Positions 1 through 8,366 of a stretch of DNA of 64,000 nucleotides are shown piece after piece; positions within the stretch are counted from its first letter, which is position 1, and each line of letters opens with the position of its first letter. Both the position numbers and the translations under genes were made by a program. The notes beneath the pieces were generated by a model, which was not told where the DNA came from, ran no database searches, and saw only the letters and a program-made list of their open reading frames with translations. Source of the stretch: Claveliimonas monacensis (GTDB taxonomy: Bacteria > Bacillota > Clostridia > Lachnospirales > Lachnospiraceae); NCBI RefSeq assembly GCF_014982975.1, contig NZ_JADCKL010000007.1:60779-124778 (forward strand), in the 5' to 3' direction.

Positions 1-43
1 CCACCCTCATTTTCTTTGTCTCAAATCGCAGTTCCGGTCTCAT
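1..43 (-). CDS. 5' end of an unidentified gene, cut by the window edge
   Basis: On the minus strand an AAAAGGAG SD (about 52-59) lies 9 bases before an ATG at 41-43. The reading frame stays open to the window edge, giving 14 residues beginning MRPELRFETK. That is too short to identify. It lies downstream of the ftsH fragment on the same strand. The call rests only on the SD-plus-start arrangement. Confidence 0.35.
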   Translation of the reverse strand, partial: MRPELRFETKKMRV

Positions 44-142
44 AAACACAGTCTCCTTTTTCTGACGTAAATACATATACAGATTTATAGTACTCTATCT
101 GCCGGACATGCGCAATCTGGATTTCTGTCATGTTATTGTGAT

Positions 143-454
143 TTATTGCTCTTGTATCTGTCTGGGATCCTCCTCTTTCTTCAGCAGGATCTTCATAAAT
201 TCATCCCCTGTGATGGTTTCTCTCTCATAGAGGTACTGGGCCAGCTCGTCCAGTTTCCGTTTATTGTCCCGGATAATGGTCCTTGCCTTCTCATGCTGCT
301 CTTTCACAACCTCCACCACTTTTCTGTCGATCTCCGCCTGTGTCTGGGCAGAACAGGAAAGAGATGTGTCGCCTCCCAGGTACTGGTTGGTCTGTGTCTC
401 CATGGCCACCATGTCAAAAGCCTCGCTCATGCCGTACCTGGTGATCATGGCCCG
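143..454 (-). pseudogene. ftsH: C-terminal fragment of FtsH ATP-dependent zinc metalloprotease
   Basis: About 103 codons match the end of the FtsH peptidase domain: ARAMITRYGMS-like start, NQYLGGDTSLSCS, EIDRKVVEVVKEQHEKA and a tail with ETITGDEFM. FtsH is normally over 600 residues, a membrane AAA+ protease that degrades unassembled membrane proteins. Here the transmembrane part, the AAA+ module and the HEXXH zinc motif are all absent. Similarity stops at the R-A-M codons (449-454); further upstream the frame reads unrelated sequence to a stop at 527-529. No SD precedes the internal ATG at 446-448, so the fragment is unlikely to be expressed as a functional protease. The break coincides with the broken 5' end of the TetR fragment on the opposite strand. 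Confidence 0.85.
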
Positions 455-918
455 GAAAAGACCTGGTACAGGAGTGCGGCATCTCCCGCCAGGCCTTCTA
501 TTATCATTTCCAGGATATCCTGGACGTCATAGAGTGGATACTCCAGGAGGGCGCCAAGCGGCTTCTGGACCGCTGTCTGCAGGCGGAAAATACCAGGGCA
601 GCGCTCCGGCTCTTTATAGATTTCGCCCTGGAAAACAGAAACTTCATCCAGCATCTGATCAACTCCAGACAGAGGGAGCAGATGGAAAATATCATCTACA
701 AAAATTTCCGCGGCTATCTGGAAAACCTCTACCAGCACACTGCCGTGGACGCGTCCATGAGCTACCGGGATCTGTCCATAGCGCTGGACTTCTTTACATA
801 CGGGATCGGCGGCGTGCTCATCGAGAGCAGCAGAAACGGCAGGACGGACCCGGAAGTTCTGACAGACCAGCTCTACCGGCTGCTGTCCGGACAGATGGTG
901 CAGATGCCCCTGGAATAG
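451..918 (+). pseudogene. 5'-truncated TetR-family transcriptional regulator
   Basis: Open frame with no start codon at its upstream end. From about base 457 it reads KDLVQECGISRQAFYYHF, the second half of a TetR helix-turn-helix, and continues as a helical C-terminal ligand-binding domain to a TAG at 916-918 (about 154 residues left). A TetR protein should have roughly 25-30 more residues before this point. The first internal ATG (682) would skip the whole DNA-binding part. The C-terminal half resembles the TetR_C_8 type often seen in Firmicutes. It converges with the subtilase gene, which ends 3 bases downstream. It is either a deletion product or one side of a rearrangement or assembly junction. 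Confidence 0.8.
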
Positions 919-921
919 TCT

Positions 922-2670
922 TTATTCCGGAATGCTGTCCCGCACGCACAGAGCCCCGTACCCCACCTGGTTGTTGGGATACAGGGAAAGGCCCGGCAGT
1001 TTCCGGGCTCCTTTTCGCAGATAGGCCTTTATCTTCTCACCGTAGAGATAAGGGTCATTTTCTTTTATGATCCCCCACTCCATCAGAAGGGCGGCCCCCC
1101 CTGTCACAAAAGGCGTGGCAAAGGAGGTTCCTGTGACTGCCTCCACCGTCCCTCCCGGCATTCTCGTCATCACATTTACTCCGGGAGCGGCCAGGTCCGG
1201 CTTTGTCCGGTAGCCTTCCCCCTCTCTTCCCCTCCCCGAGAAATCCGCGTACGTAAAGGTGCGGGCATCATAGGCACCCACCGTGATCACCCGGGAGGCG
1301 GTGGAGGGGATGGTAAATGTATCCTCCTCTGAGGGGAAAAGGAAGCCCGTTCCCTGGTTCAATGCCGCCTCCGAGGGGAGCCACATCTGGTATCTGCCGT
1401 CCACCACCTCCCCCGCTTCCAGCAGGATCGTCCAGACGCCGGAGGCAATGTACGTCTCCACGGGGAGAAGATCAATAAAAATCTCCTGGGCCAGGCTGTA
1501 GGGACTTGGCTCCCCGTAATAGACAAGGATCTCCGTGGGGCCGATCCGGAGTCTCTGAGTTCCTCTTATCTCCTGTATGGGATCGCTTCCCGCCCCGGAG
1601 GGAGTGATAATCGTTATGCGTATCTGATCCGCATAGTTTTTCCATATCTGCAGGTTCATGGCCGTCTGCCTTTCCTGTACACCCAATTGGACAGCCACGG
1701 ATTCGTAGCGTCCAAGCCTTCCTGCCGTGTGCCCCGCCGCATTCCCCTCATTGCCTGCCCCCACGCAGATGCAGGTCCGCCCCAGGTTGGCCACATCGTC
1801 AATATACCGTTCCAGAAGGGAGGTGCCATCGTGGGCGCCGTATGTATTCCCGAAGCTGATATTGATGACAAGTGGCATCCTGTATTCCAGCGACTTTCTC
1901 ACCGCGTAGTCAATCCCCGCCATCAGCTCCGTCGTCCTTGGGAAGCCATCCGTCCGGGGTACCCCAAGCTTCACCACCAGCAGGCTGCTGCGGGGCGCCA
2001 CGCCCCGGTACCGGCTCTCCCCTCCGCCGTTTCCCGCCGCAATGGCAGCCACGGAGGTTCCGTGTCCCGACGTGTCCGTACCGGGGATGATCCTCCTTCT
2101 CTGCGCTTCTGACGGCGCTTCTATGGCTGCATTGATCCGCTCCCGGGTATACTCTGTCCCCTCCGCGTATCCGACCGGGGGAGCTTCCCCCTCCTCCTGG
2201 CGGGGCGCCGCCGACTGATCCCACAGGGCCAGGATCCGGGTCGAGCCGTCCTCATTCCGGAAATCCGGCAGCATGTAATCGATGCCTGAGTCTATGACCG
2301 CCACCAGAACCCCCTGTCCGAAAAGAGAAAAGCGCGCATCCTGCACCTCGTCAATGCAGGATACGCGCCTCCCGTCCGCTGTCTGAAAAAACAGCCGCTT
2401 TGGCTTTTCTATATATTCCACTTCCCTAAGAGCCGCCAGCTCAGACAGCCTGGACTCCTTCACTGTGACAATGGCGTACTCATTGAGCAGGTCTGTCAAC
2501 CGCACAGCTACATTCCGGACATTGTCCAGACTCCCGGTGTACTTCACGATCACATCCCACTCTCTTTCTATGGGATCATATCCCACATCCAGCTCCAGGG
2601 ACTTCTCCCTCTCCTCCTGTGTAGCGTCCAGAGCAAGATTCAGAAGATCCTCTATTTTCTGTCCTGCCAT
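922..2670 (-). CDS. S8 family subtilisin-like serine peptidase
   Basis: Predicted 582-residue subtilase. The catalytic triad is complete: Asp127 in VAVIDSGIDY, His203 in DTSGHGTSVAA and Ser516 in VTGTSFATP, with the oxyanion Asn307 in CVGAGNEGN. A long insert (about residues 310-450) separates the oxyanion motif from the serine block, the layout of the Csp-like subtilases common in Clostridia. No signal peptide is visible at the N-terminus (MAGQKIEDLL), so it may act inside the cell or on spores. The start ATG follows an AAGGAAG SD by about 9 bases. Because all catalytic residues are present, it is not a CspC-type pseudoprotease. Substrate unknown. It lies directly downstream of rubrerythrin (44-base gap) and may be co-transcribed with it. 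Confidence 0.9.
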   Translation of the reverse strand: MAGQKIEDLLNLALDATQEEREKSLELDVGYDPIEREWDVIVKYTGSLDNVRNVAVRLTDLLNEYAIVTVKESRLSELAALREVEYIEKPKRLFFQTADGRRVSCIDEVQDARFSLFGQGVLVAVIDSGIDYMLPDFRNEDGSTRILALWDQSAAPRQEEGEAPPVGYAEGTEYTRERINAAIEAPSEAQRRRIIPGTDTSGHGTSVAAIAAGNGGGESRYRGVAPRSSLLVVKLGVPRTDGFPRTTELMAGIDYAVRKSLEYRMPLVINISFGNTYGAHDGTSLLERYIDDVANLGRTCICVGAGNEGNAAGHTAGRLGRYESVAVQLGVQERQTAMNLQIWKNYADQIRITIITPSGAGSDPIQEIRGTQRLRIGPTEILVYYGEPSPYSLAQEIFIDLLPVETYIASGVWTILLEAGEVVDGRYQMWLPSEAALNQGTGFLFPSEEDTFTIPSTASRVITVGAYDARTFTYADFSGRGREGEGYRTKPDLAAPGVNVMTRMPGGTVEAVTGTSFATPFVTGGAALLMEWGIIKENDPYLYGEKIKAYLRKGARKLPGLSLYPNNQVGYGALCVRDSIPE

Positions 2671-2714
2671 CCGCTGTCACTTCCTTATTATAGTTTCTTT
2701 TATAACTGTTTCCT

Positions 2715-3329
2715 TTACATCACCGCTATACTGCCGTCTGTGTACGGAGCCAGGGACAGCGGAATGAAAAACCCCTTCTCATGCCTGCAGAGCGGGCATA
2801 CTTCCGGGGCTTTTGTCCCCCTGTGAATGTGGCCGCAGTTCAGGCACATCCAGGCTCCCTCCTGGCCCAGCTCAAAGTAGGTGTTTGTCTCCAACAGCTT
2901 CTTAATCGCCCCGAACCGCTTTGCGTGAGTGTTCTCCACCTCCGCGGTCTGATAGAAAACAGAGGCCGCCTCCAGGAACCCCTCCTCCTTGGCCTGATCT
3001 CCAAAGGACTGGTACACATCTTTGTACTCCTCTGTCTCGTTGTGCTGCGCCGCACGCAGAAGATCCGTCAGAGAGTCAAAGGTGTCCACAGGGAAACTGC
3101 CGCAGATCTCTATGTTTTCTCCCTCCGCCTCCTTCAGAAGCTCATAGTACCGGTGGGCGTGGGCTCTTTCCTGTTCCGCGGTAAAAAGAAAGATCCGGCT
3201 CACCGAGTACATGTGATGTTCCCTGGCCATTTCCGCCGCTATGGTATACCTGTTTCTTGCCTGGCTTTCCCCGGCGAACGCCTTCATCAGATTCTCTTTT
3301 GTTCTGCTCTTACAAAAATCAACTGCCAT
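2715..3329 (-). CDS. rubrerythrin family peroxide-scavenging protein
   Basis: Predicted 204 residues. The N-terminal ferritin-like four-helix domain carries the di-iron ligands in AGESQARNRY, ERAHAHRYY and AEVENTHAKR. The C-terminal rubredoxin-like knuckle has two CxxC pairs (CLNC at about 162-165, CPLC at about 178-181). Rubrerythrins reduce hydrogen peroxide in the cytoplasm of anaerobes, taking electrons through the rubredoxin iron. Start is the ATG at 3327-3329 behind an AAAGGAG SD. Both the SD and the ATG fall inside an inverted repeat (see the site at 3327-3371), which suggests control of translation or a repressor site. Residues after the last CxxC extend about 20 positions beyond the usual end, without a known role. 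Confidence 0.93.
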   Translation of the reverse strand: MAVDFCKSRTKENLMKAFAGESQARNRYTIAAEMAREHHMYSVSRIFLFTAEQERAHAHRYYELLKEAEGENIEICGSFPVDTFDSLTDLLRAAQHNETEEYKDVYQSFGDQAKEEGFLEAASVFYQTAEVENTHAKRFGAIKKLLETNTYFELGQEGAWMCLNCGHIHRGTKAPEVCPLCRHEKGFFIPLSLAPYTDGSIAVM

Positions 3330-3371
3330 GGTACATACTCCTTTATCTTTTTACATAGAGTATGTGCCATG
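3327..3371 (-). promoter_or_regulatory. inverted repeat enclosing the rubrerythrin SD and start codon
   Basis: Two 14-base arms (3327-3340 and 3358-3371) are complementary except at one position, with 17 bases between. In the minus-strand mRNA the 3' arm contains the GAG of the SD and the AUG start codon, paired to the 5' arm. It could be a translation-occluding hairpin or the operator of a dimeric repressor; the sequence alone does not decide. Confidence 0.6.
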
Positions 3372-3421
3372 ACAGTTATTTTATACCTTATCCGCAATGT
3401 TTTATCGGTATCCGCCTCTTC

Positions 3422-4438
3422 CTACTGGAAGCCGATGAGCCGCCGGGCCACCATGTAGGCCAGGGATGAGATCTTTCTTCCCGATCTGCCAGGGAGATTC
3501 ATAGTCTGTCCAAGGATACCGTAGCGAATCTTCACATAAGTTCCGGCGTCCTTTTTTCTCAGATAGATCCACAGTTCTTTTTTCTTATCCAGGTTTTCCT
3601 TCTCTTTGGATCGGATACAGAGGATCGATGAAACAGTCATCATAATAGCCAGATAGTTAATCATGTACTTTTTCAGCTTCTTGTTGGTGATCTCTTTCAT
3701 ATGATACATATCGATCATCTTCTTCGTGACAAAGATCTGCTGATCCAGCCTCTTTATCATAACTTTTTCATTGACAGACTGATCCTCCCGCCCGATGTAA
3801 TAGCGGTAGAAATCCTCGTCCATATAGTAGAGCTTTCTCACATGGGGCAGCGGATAATACACGTAAATATTGTCCACATAGAACGTGTGCTTCGGCAGCG
3901 TAAGCTGGCACAAAAGCAGAAGCTCTGTCCGGTAGATCACCGAATGCATGAGAATGTACTGATCCAGATGGAAATGCCCGATGTCCGACCAGTGAAAGAT
4001 CTCATCCTGGGGCAGCACGTTCCGGTAGTGAATGCACTTCTTATTCTCAACGCCCACTTTTTCATACACGTAATTGGCGATGAACATATCCACCTCTGTC
4101 CCCTCTTCCTCGAAATTTCTGAGCACCTGGAGGATCCGGTGCAGGGATTCTTCTTTCACCCAGTCATCGCTGTCCACCACCTTGAAATATTTTCCGGTGG
4201 CATTGGCAAGGCCGCAGTTCACCGCGTCTCCGTGCCCGCCGTTCTCCTTGTCGATTACCTTCACAATACCCGGATATTTTTCCGCGTACTCATGCCCGAT
4301 TTTTGATGTATCATCGCTGGAGCCGTCATTTACAATGATGATCTCCACGTCCTCTCCGCCTGGAAGGATGCTCTCGATCGCATGTGCCATGTAGTCCTGA
4401 GAATTGTAGCACGGGATCGCAAATGAAATGTACTTCAT
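3422..4438 (-). CDS. family 2 glycosyltransferase
   Basis: Predicted 338 residues with the GT-A fold signature of GT2 enzymes: SFAIPCYNSQDY at the N-terminus, the nucleotide-binding IIVNDGSSDDT (about 34-44), ENGGHGDAVNCG and the metal-binding DSDDW (about 88-92). GT2 enzymes move a sugar from a nucleotide sugar onto glycan, lipid or wall acceptors. The C-terminal part is basic and helical but shows no clear membrane-spanning segment, so it may be cytoplasmic or peripheral. It stands alone, divergent from the phosphofructokinase gene, with no other glycan gene beside it, so the acceptor cannot be inferred. Confidence 0.88.
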   Translation of the reverse strand: MKYISFAIPCYNSQDYMAHAIESILPGGEDVEIIIVNDGSSDDTSKIGHEYAEKYPGIVKVIDKENGGHGDAVNCGLANATGKYFKVVDSDDWVKEESLHRILQVLRNFEEEGTEVDMFIANYVYEKVGVENKKCIHYRNVLPQDEIFHWSDIGHFHLDQYILMHSVIYRTELLLLCQLTLPKHTFYVDNIYVYYPLPHVRKLYYMDEDFYRYYIGREDQSVNEKVMIKRLDQQIFVTKKMIDMYHMKEITNKKLKKYMINYLAIMMTVSSILCIRSKEKENLDKKKELWIYLRKKDAGTYVKIRYGILGQTMNLPGRSGRKISSLAYMVARRLIGFQ

Positions 4439-4521
4439 ATAATTTCTTCCTCCTCTGTTCTATAGTATATAGTATTCCTCTCTTTTTTCAACTTAAACTT
4501 TGCAAAATCTTCGTCACGCAA

Positions 4522-4550
4522 TTGTAAAAAGGATGGTTTTCCGTTATAGT
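4522..4550 (+). promoter_or_regulatory. probable promoter of the first phosphofructokinase gene
   Basis: TTGTAA (4522-4527) and TATAGT (4545-4550) are separated by 17 bases, a good sigma-A spacing, about 70 bases before the ATG. The intervening leader contains a short GC-rich stem (CTGCTGCGGCAG). The gene has a strong GGAGGAAAGAAC SD. Confidence 0.55.
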
Positions 4551-4621
4551 TATGTGTAGAAGCAAAAGGCCTCTGCTGCGGCAGGGTCTTTGCCGGGGAT
4601 CAAATATTTGGAGGAAAGAAC

Positions 4622-5848
4622 ATGAAAAAAAATATCATTGTGGGACAGTCCGGAGGTCCCACAGCAGTCATCAATGGAAGCCTCTACGGAGTTGCATCTG
4701 AAGGGATCAAAAAGACAGATGAGATCGGTACCGTGTACGGCATGATCAACGGTATAGAGGGATTTCTCCAGGGCAACTACATGGATCTGGGCACACTGGA
4801 CAAGACAAATGAGCTGGAGCTTGTCCGCACCACACCTGGCGCTTACCTTGGTTCCTGCCGGTACAAGCTGCCGGAAGATCTGCACGATCCGGTGTACCCG
4901 GAGCTGTTCCGCCGTTTTGAGGAGCTGAACATCGGATACTTCTTCTACATCGGCGGAAACGATTCCATGGACACAGTGAGCAAACTATCCCGGTATGCAG
5001 GGTTTATGAACAGCTCTATCCGCTTTATCGGCGTGCCCAAGACCATCGACAACGACCTGGTGGAGACAGACCATACTCCTGGATACGGAAGCGCCGCCAA
5101 GTATGTGGCCACCACGGTCCGCGAGATCGCCATCGACGCCTCCGTCTACGACAACAAACAGTCCGTCACCATCGTGGAGATCATGGGACGCCACGCCGGC
5201 TGGCTCACCGCCGCCAGCATGCTGGCCCGCAAATTCAAGGGGGACAACCCTGTGCTTATCTACCTGCCGGAGGTTGCTTTTGACCAGGAGGCTTTTATCG
5301 GGAAAGTAAAAGAGGCCTTGAAGACCACTCCCAATCTGGTTGTCTGCATCTCTGAGGGTATCAACGATGGAAAGGGAACCTTCATCTGCGAGTACGCCAG
5401 CGAGGTGGGAACAGATACCTTTGGCCACAAGATGCTCACAGGCTCTGGAAAATATCTGGAGAATCTTGTCAAAGAGCGCCTGGGCGTCAAAGTCCGCTCC
5501 GTAGAGCTGAACGTATGCCAGAGATGTTCCTGCGCCCACCTGTCCCGTGTGGATCTGGACGAGGCAGTCAACGCAGGCGTTTATGCTGTACATGCAGCCC
5601 TTGCAGGCGAAAGCGGGAAAATGATCACTTTCATAAGAAACAAAAGTGTGCCTTATGAGCTCTCCTACGGCACAGCTGATGTGAATATCATCTGCAACAA
5701 GGAGAAAGGTGTTCCCCTGGAGTGGATCACAGGCGACGGCTCGGATATCAGCGACGCTTTTATTGATTACGTCCGTCCTCTGACCCAGGGACATGTGGAG
5801 CTGCCAACAAAGAACGGCATTCCTCTTTTCGCTTACCGCAGAGGTTAG
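4622..5848 (+). CDS. pfp: PPi-type 6-phosphofructokinase (first copy)
   Basis: Predicted 408 residues of the phosphofructokinase A fold, converting fructose 6-phosphate to the 1,6-bisphosphate in glycolysis. Visible motifs are GQSGGPTAVING at the phosphate loop, GGNDSM (111-116), PKTIDND (139-145) and MGRHAGW (189-195). ATP-dependent enzymes have Gly in the GGDGS motif and PGTIDND. The Asp114 and Lys140 seen here are the residues associated with use of pyrophosphate as phosphoryl donor, making the step reversible and saving ATP. The gene has its own promoter and terminator. A paralogue lies at 21334-22572 and a membrane pyrophosphatase at 60062-62161. PPi use is inferred from residues, not measured. 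Confidence 0.93.
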   Translation: MKKNIIVGQSGGPTAVINGSLYGVASEGIKKTDEIGTVYGMINGIEGFLQGNYMDLGTLDKTNELELVRTTPGAYLGSCRYKLPEDLHDPVYPELFRRFEELNIGYFFYIGGNDSMDTVSKLSRYAGFMNSSIRFIGVPKTIDNDLVETDHTPGYGSAAKYVATTVREIAIDASVYDNKQSVTIVEIMGRHAGWLTAASMLARKFKGDNPVLIYLPEVAFDQEAFIGKVKEALKTTPNLVVCISEGINDGKGTFICEYASEVGTDTFGHKMLTGSGKYLENLVKERLGVKVRSVELNVCQRCSCAHLSRVDLDEAVNAGVYAVHAALAGESGKMITFIRNKSVPYELSYGTADVNIICNKEKGVPLEWITGDGSDISDAFIDYVRPLTQGHVELPTKNGIPLFAYRRG

Positions 5849-5883
5849 ACCCGGAACAAAAAACAGAAATCTCAGAAAAATAC

Positions 5884-5920
5884 AGGACAGTATAGCCCGG
5901 AGGCTACGCTGTCCTGCTTT
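5884..5920 (+). terminator. intrinsic terminator after the first phosphofructokinase
   Basis: A 14-position stem (5884-5897 with 5902-5915, one mismatch and one G-T pair) with a CGGA loop, followed by GCTTTG. The T-tract is short. The hairpin overlaps the last bases of the convergent decarboxylase gene, so it may serve both directions. Confidence 0.6.
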
Positions 5921-7355
5921 GATTCCGGGCTGTTCCCAGACAGGAGACAGCCTCTGCTTTTGTCAGTTTTTCGATGGTACGGCGGATGTCCTCCTCCGTT
6001 GTCTCTGGGTTGATAGTACACATGCGCAGCACCTTTTTTCCCCCCAGCTCTGTGGTAAAGATCTGGGCAAATCCGCTCTCTGTGATCTCTGCAGATATGT
6101 GCTGGTTAGCAGAGTCCAGCTCCTCCTCAGACAGGGTGCCGTCCGCTATGTAACGGAAGTTGACAACTCCCAGAGATGGCCCAGAGATGATCTCCCACTC
6201 CGGCTCCTCCTGTATCAGCTTTCCTGCCAGCTCTGCCATCCTGCAGCCGTGGTCGATCATTCGTCCCATCTTCTCCGTGCCTTCTGTCTGCAGGGTAAGC
6301 CACAGCTTCAGCCCTCTTGCCGGCCGCGTCAGCTCCGGCCCCAGATCCCAGAACTCGACCCCCTCCTCCGAGGTCTCCGCGTCTTTCAGATACTCCGGAT
6401 GGGCGGCAAAACTGCGGACCAGATCGGACTGGTTCCGCACCAGTACCGCACTGCATCCATACGTCTGCATCATCCACTTGTGGGCATCCCAGCTCAGACT
6501 GTCTGAAAGTTCAATGCCGTCCAGCTTCTTTCTCTGCTCTGACGAAAGAAGCGCCGACGCCCCGAACGCCCCGTCCACATGCATCCACATGTCGTACTTC
6601 CGGCAGATGGCGGAAATTTCTGCCAGCGGATCCACGCTTCCTGTGTTTGTCGTCCCTGCGGAAGCCACCACTGCAAAAGGGATATTCCCGTCCGTCATAT
6701 CTTTTCTGACCGAGGACCTAAGCGCGGAAAGATCCATGCAAAACTCCCTGTCCACGGGGAGAACCCGGATCTGCTCCCTGCCAAAGCCGATGATGTGAAG
6801 TCCCTTGGCCACAGACGAGTGAGTCTGGCCGGAGACATACACCACCGCTTTTCCTCTTTCTCCCCAGGTCAGCTTCGCGTCTCTGGCCGCTGTCAGCGCC
6901 GTCAGATTGGCAATGGAGCCGCCGGACACAAAGAGCCCGCCGCTCTCCTCCGGGTACCCTGCCTGGCCGCACATCCAGCGGATCAGTTTCTTCTCCACCA
7001 GATCAGCCGCCGGGGCGTTGACCGTGCAGCTTGCGTGGGGATTATACGCGCCTGTCATCACATCTCCCATCCAGGATACGAGGGACATGGTGGAGGGGAC
7101 ACAGGAAAAGCTGCGGGGATGCTGTCCCAGAATAGTGCTGGAATAAATGTCCCGCTGCATTTCCCGGAACACCTCTTCCACCGGGCGCCCTTTATCCGGG
7201 ATGGTCTGTTCCTGTATAGCTGCAAGCCTGTCCTTTGCGGCAGGCCGACAGACCGGTTCCCTTTCTATATGATCGTAAAAGCCGACTGTCTCTTTGATAA
7301 ATTCTGTCAGCAGTTCTCCTACCTGTCTGTTCTGTTCTCTTATCTCTCGTCTCAT
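5904..7355 (-). CDS. group II PLP-dependent aromatic amino acid decarboxylase
   Basis: Predicted 483 residues. Fold-type I decarboxylase motifs are clear: His179 in GQTHSSV (stacks on PLP), Asp261 in MHVDGAFGAS and the Schiff-base Lys293 in SWDAHKWMMQTYG. Length and overall sequence, including IPDKGRPVEEV, VSGGSIANLTALTAARD and ELTRPARGLKLWLTLQ, closely resemble, from memory, the tryptophan decarboxylase of Ruminococcus gnavus. The likely reaction is decarboxylation of tryptophan, phenylalanine or tyrosine to tryptamine, phenethylamine or tyramine in the cytoplasm. The loop reads YNPHASC where the R. gnavus enzyme has, as I recall, YNIHAGG, so substrate preference could differ. A LysR regulator is divergent, with a palindrome between them. 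No adjacent amine/amino acid antiporter is present. Confidence 0.9.
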   Translation of the reverse strand: MRREIREQNRQVGELLTEFIKETVGFYDHIEREPVCRPAAKDRLAAIQEQTIPDKGRPVEEVFREMQRDIYSSTILGQHPRSFSCVPSTMSLVSWMGDVMTGAYNPHASCTVNAPAADLVEKKLIRWMCGQAGYPEESGGLFVSGGSIANLTALTAARDAKLTWGERGKAVVYVSGQTHSSVAKGLHIIGFGREQIRVLPVDREFCMDLSALRSSVRKDMTDGNIPFAVVASAGTTNTGSVDPLAEISAICRKYDMWMHVDGAFGASALLSSEQRKKLDGIELSDSLSWDAHKWMMQTYGCSAVLVRNQSDLVRSFAAHPEYLKDAETSEEGVEFWDLGPELTRPARGLKLWLTLQTEGTEKMGRMIDHGCRMAELAGKLIQEEPEWEIISGPSLGVVNFRYIADGTLSEEELDSANQHISAEITESGFAQIFTTELGGKKVLRMCTINPETTEEDIRRTIEKLTKAEAVSCLGTARNQSRTA

Positions 7356-7436
7356 CGTTTCCCTCCTTGACCGCTTCTGACTATCATGCTAACATGGATG
7401 GGAAACACTGTAAAATTCATAGTTTTTATAGAAACA

Positions 7437-7451
7437 TTCAAAATTTTTGAA
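7437..7451. promoter_or_regulatory. palindrome in the decarboxylase-LysR divergent region
   Basis: TTCAAAATTTTTGAA is a perfect 7-1-7 palindrome with the T...A ends typical of LysR-type binding boxes. It lies 10 bases before the likely ATG of the LysR gene and about 80 bases upstream of the decarboxylase start. The placement fits autoregulation plus control of the decarboxylase. Confidence 0.5.
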
Positions 7452-7461
7452 CGGTGATGTC

Positions 7462-8340
7462 ATGGAAATACGCAATCTCATAACTTTTGTCCGCATCGCA
7501 GAGGTGCGGAACTTTTCAAAAACCGCAGAGCAGCTTGGCTACTCCCAGTCTGCCGTCACCATGCAGATCAAACAGCTGGAAGCTGAATTACAGGTACAGC
7601 TTTTTGAGAGGATCGGGAAGAAGGCAAAACTGACACAGGCCGGCCAGCGCCTGCTGCCCTATGCCCTGGATATACTAAGCGCAGCCGGCAAGGCAGAAAG
7701 CATTGCCCGGGAGCCGGAGCAGATCTCCGGGAAACTGCGCATCGGCACGTGTGAATCCTACGTCATCAGTGTTCTCCCTCCGGTTTTCATGAAGATGGGA
7801 GAGCGCTGCCCCGGTGTGGAGATCAGCACGCACACGGCTCCGGTCCCCGACCTGATCGATATGCTGCGCCAGAATGACATTGACATTTTGTACTTTCTGG
7901 ACGAAAAACTTTACTTTCCGGAGTGGATCAAGGTCATGGAGCAGCCGGAGAATATCTATTTCGTCTCCTCCTCCAGCTCTCCTCTGGCCCGCATGAAGAA
8001 GATCCCCATCAGCCGTCTGGTGGAGGAACCGCTCTATCTGACTGAAAAGGGGATCAGTTACCGTTATGCCATGGAGCAGACCCTGGCCGCAGCCGGCTAC
8101 GAGCTGCATCCCCGGCTGGAGGTGGGAAACACGGACGTGATCACCCGCTTTCTGCTGAAAAACAAAGGCATCTCTTTTCTCCCGGAGTATGTGGTGAAAG
8201 ACGATGTAGCAGAAGGCCGCCTGGCCATCCTGGACACAGAATGCCCCCGGATCGTCATGTGGAGCCAGCTTGCCTACCACCGGAATAAATATGTGACTCC
8301 CCAGATGAAGTTGTTTCTGGAATTCATGCAGAACCGGTAA
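7462..8340 (+). CDS. LysR-family transcriptional regulator
   Basis: Predicted 292 residues starting MEIRNLITFVRIAE. The N-terminal winged helix-turn-helix reads NFSKTAEQLGYSQSAVTMQI (about 18-37), followed by the LysR linker helix and a two-lobe effector-binding domain beginning near KLRIGTCESY. I chose the ATG at 7462 rather than the in-frame TTG at 7447 because GGTGAT lies just upstream of the ATG and the family normally starts a few residues before NLITF. Divergent orientation and the intervening palindrome suggest that it controls the aromatic amino acid decarboxylase. The effector is unknown; an aromatic amino acid would be logical. Confidence 0.9.
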   Translation: MEIRNLITFVRIAEVRNFSKTAEQLGYSQSAVTMQIKQLEAELQVQLFERIGKKAKLTQAGQRLLPYALDILSAAGKAESIAREPEQISGKLRIGTCESYVISVLPPVFMKMGERCPGVEISTHTAPVPDLIDMLRQNDIDILYFLDEKLYFPEWIKVMEQPENIYFVSSSSSPLARMKKIPISRLVEEPLYLTEKGISYRYAMEQTLAAAGYELHPRLEVGNTDVITRFLLKNKGISFLPEYVVKDDVAEGRLAILDTECPRIVMWSQLAYHRNKYVTPQMKLFLEFMQNR

Positions 8341-8366
8341 CACAAAACCGCTCCGCCGCTGGCCGA

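Noticed and set aside
922..2670. CspC-type germinant-receptor pseudoprotease
   Set aside because: The Asp-His-Ser triad and oxyanion Asn are all present, so it should be an active protease.
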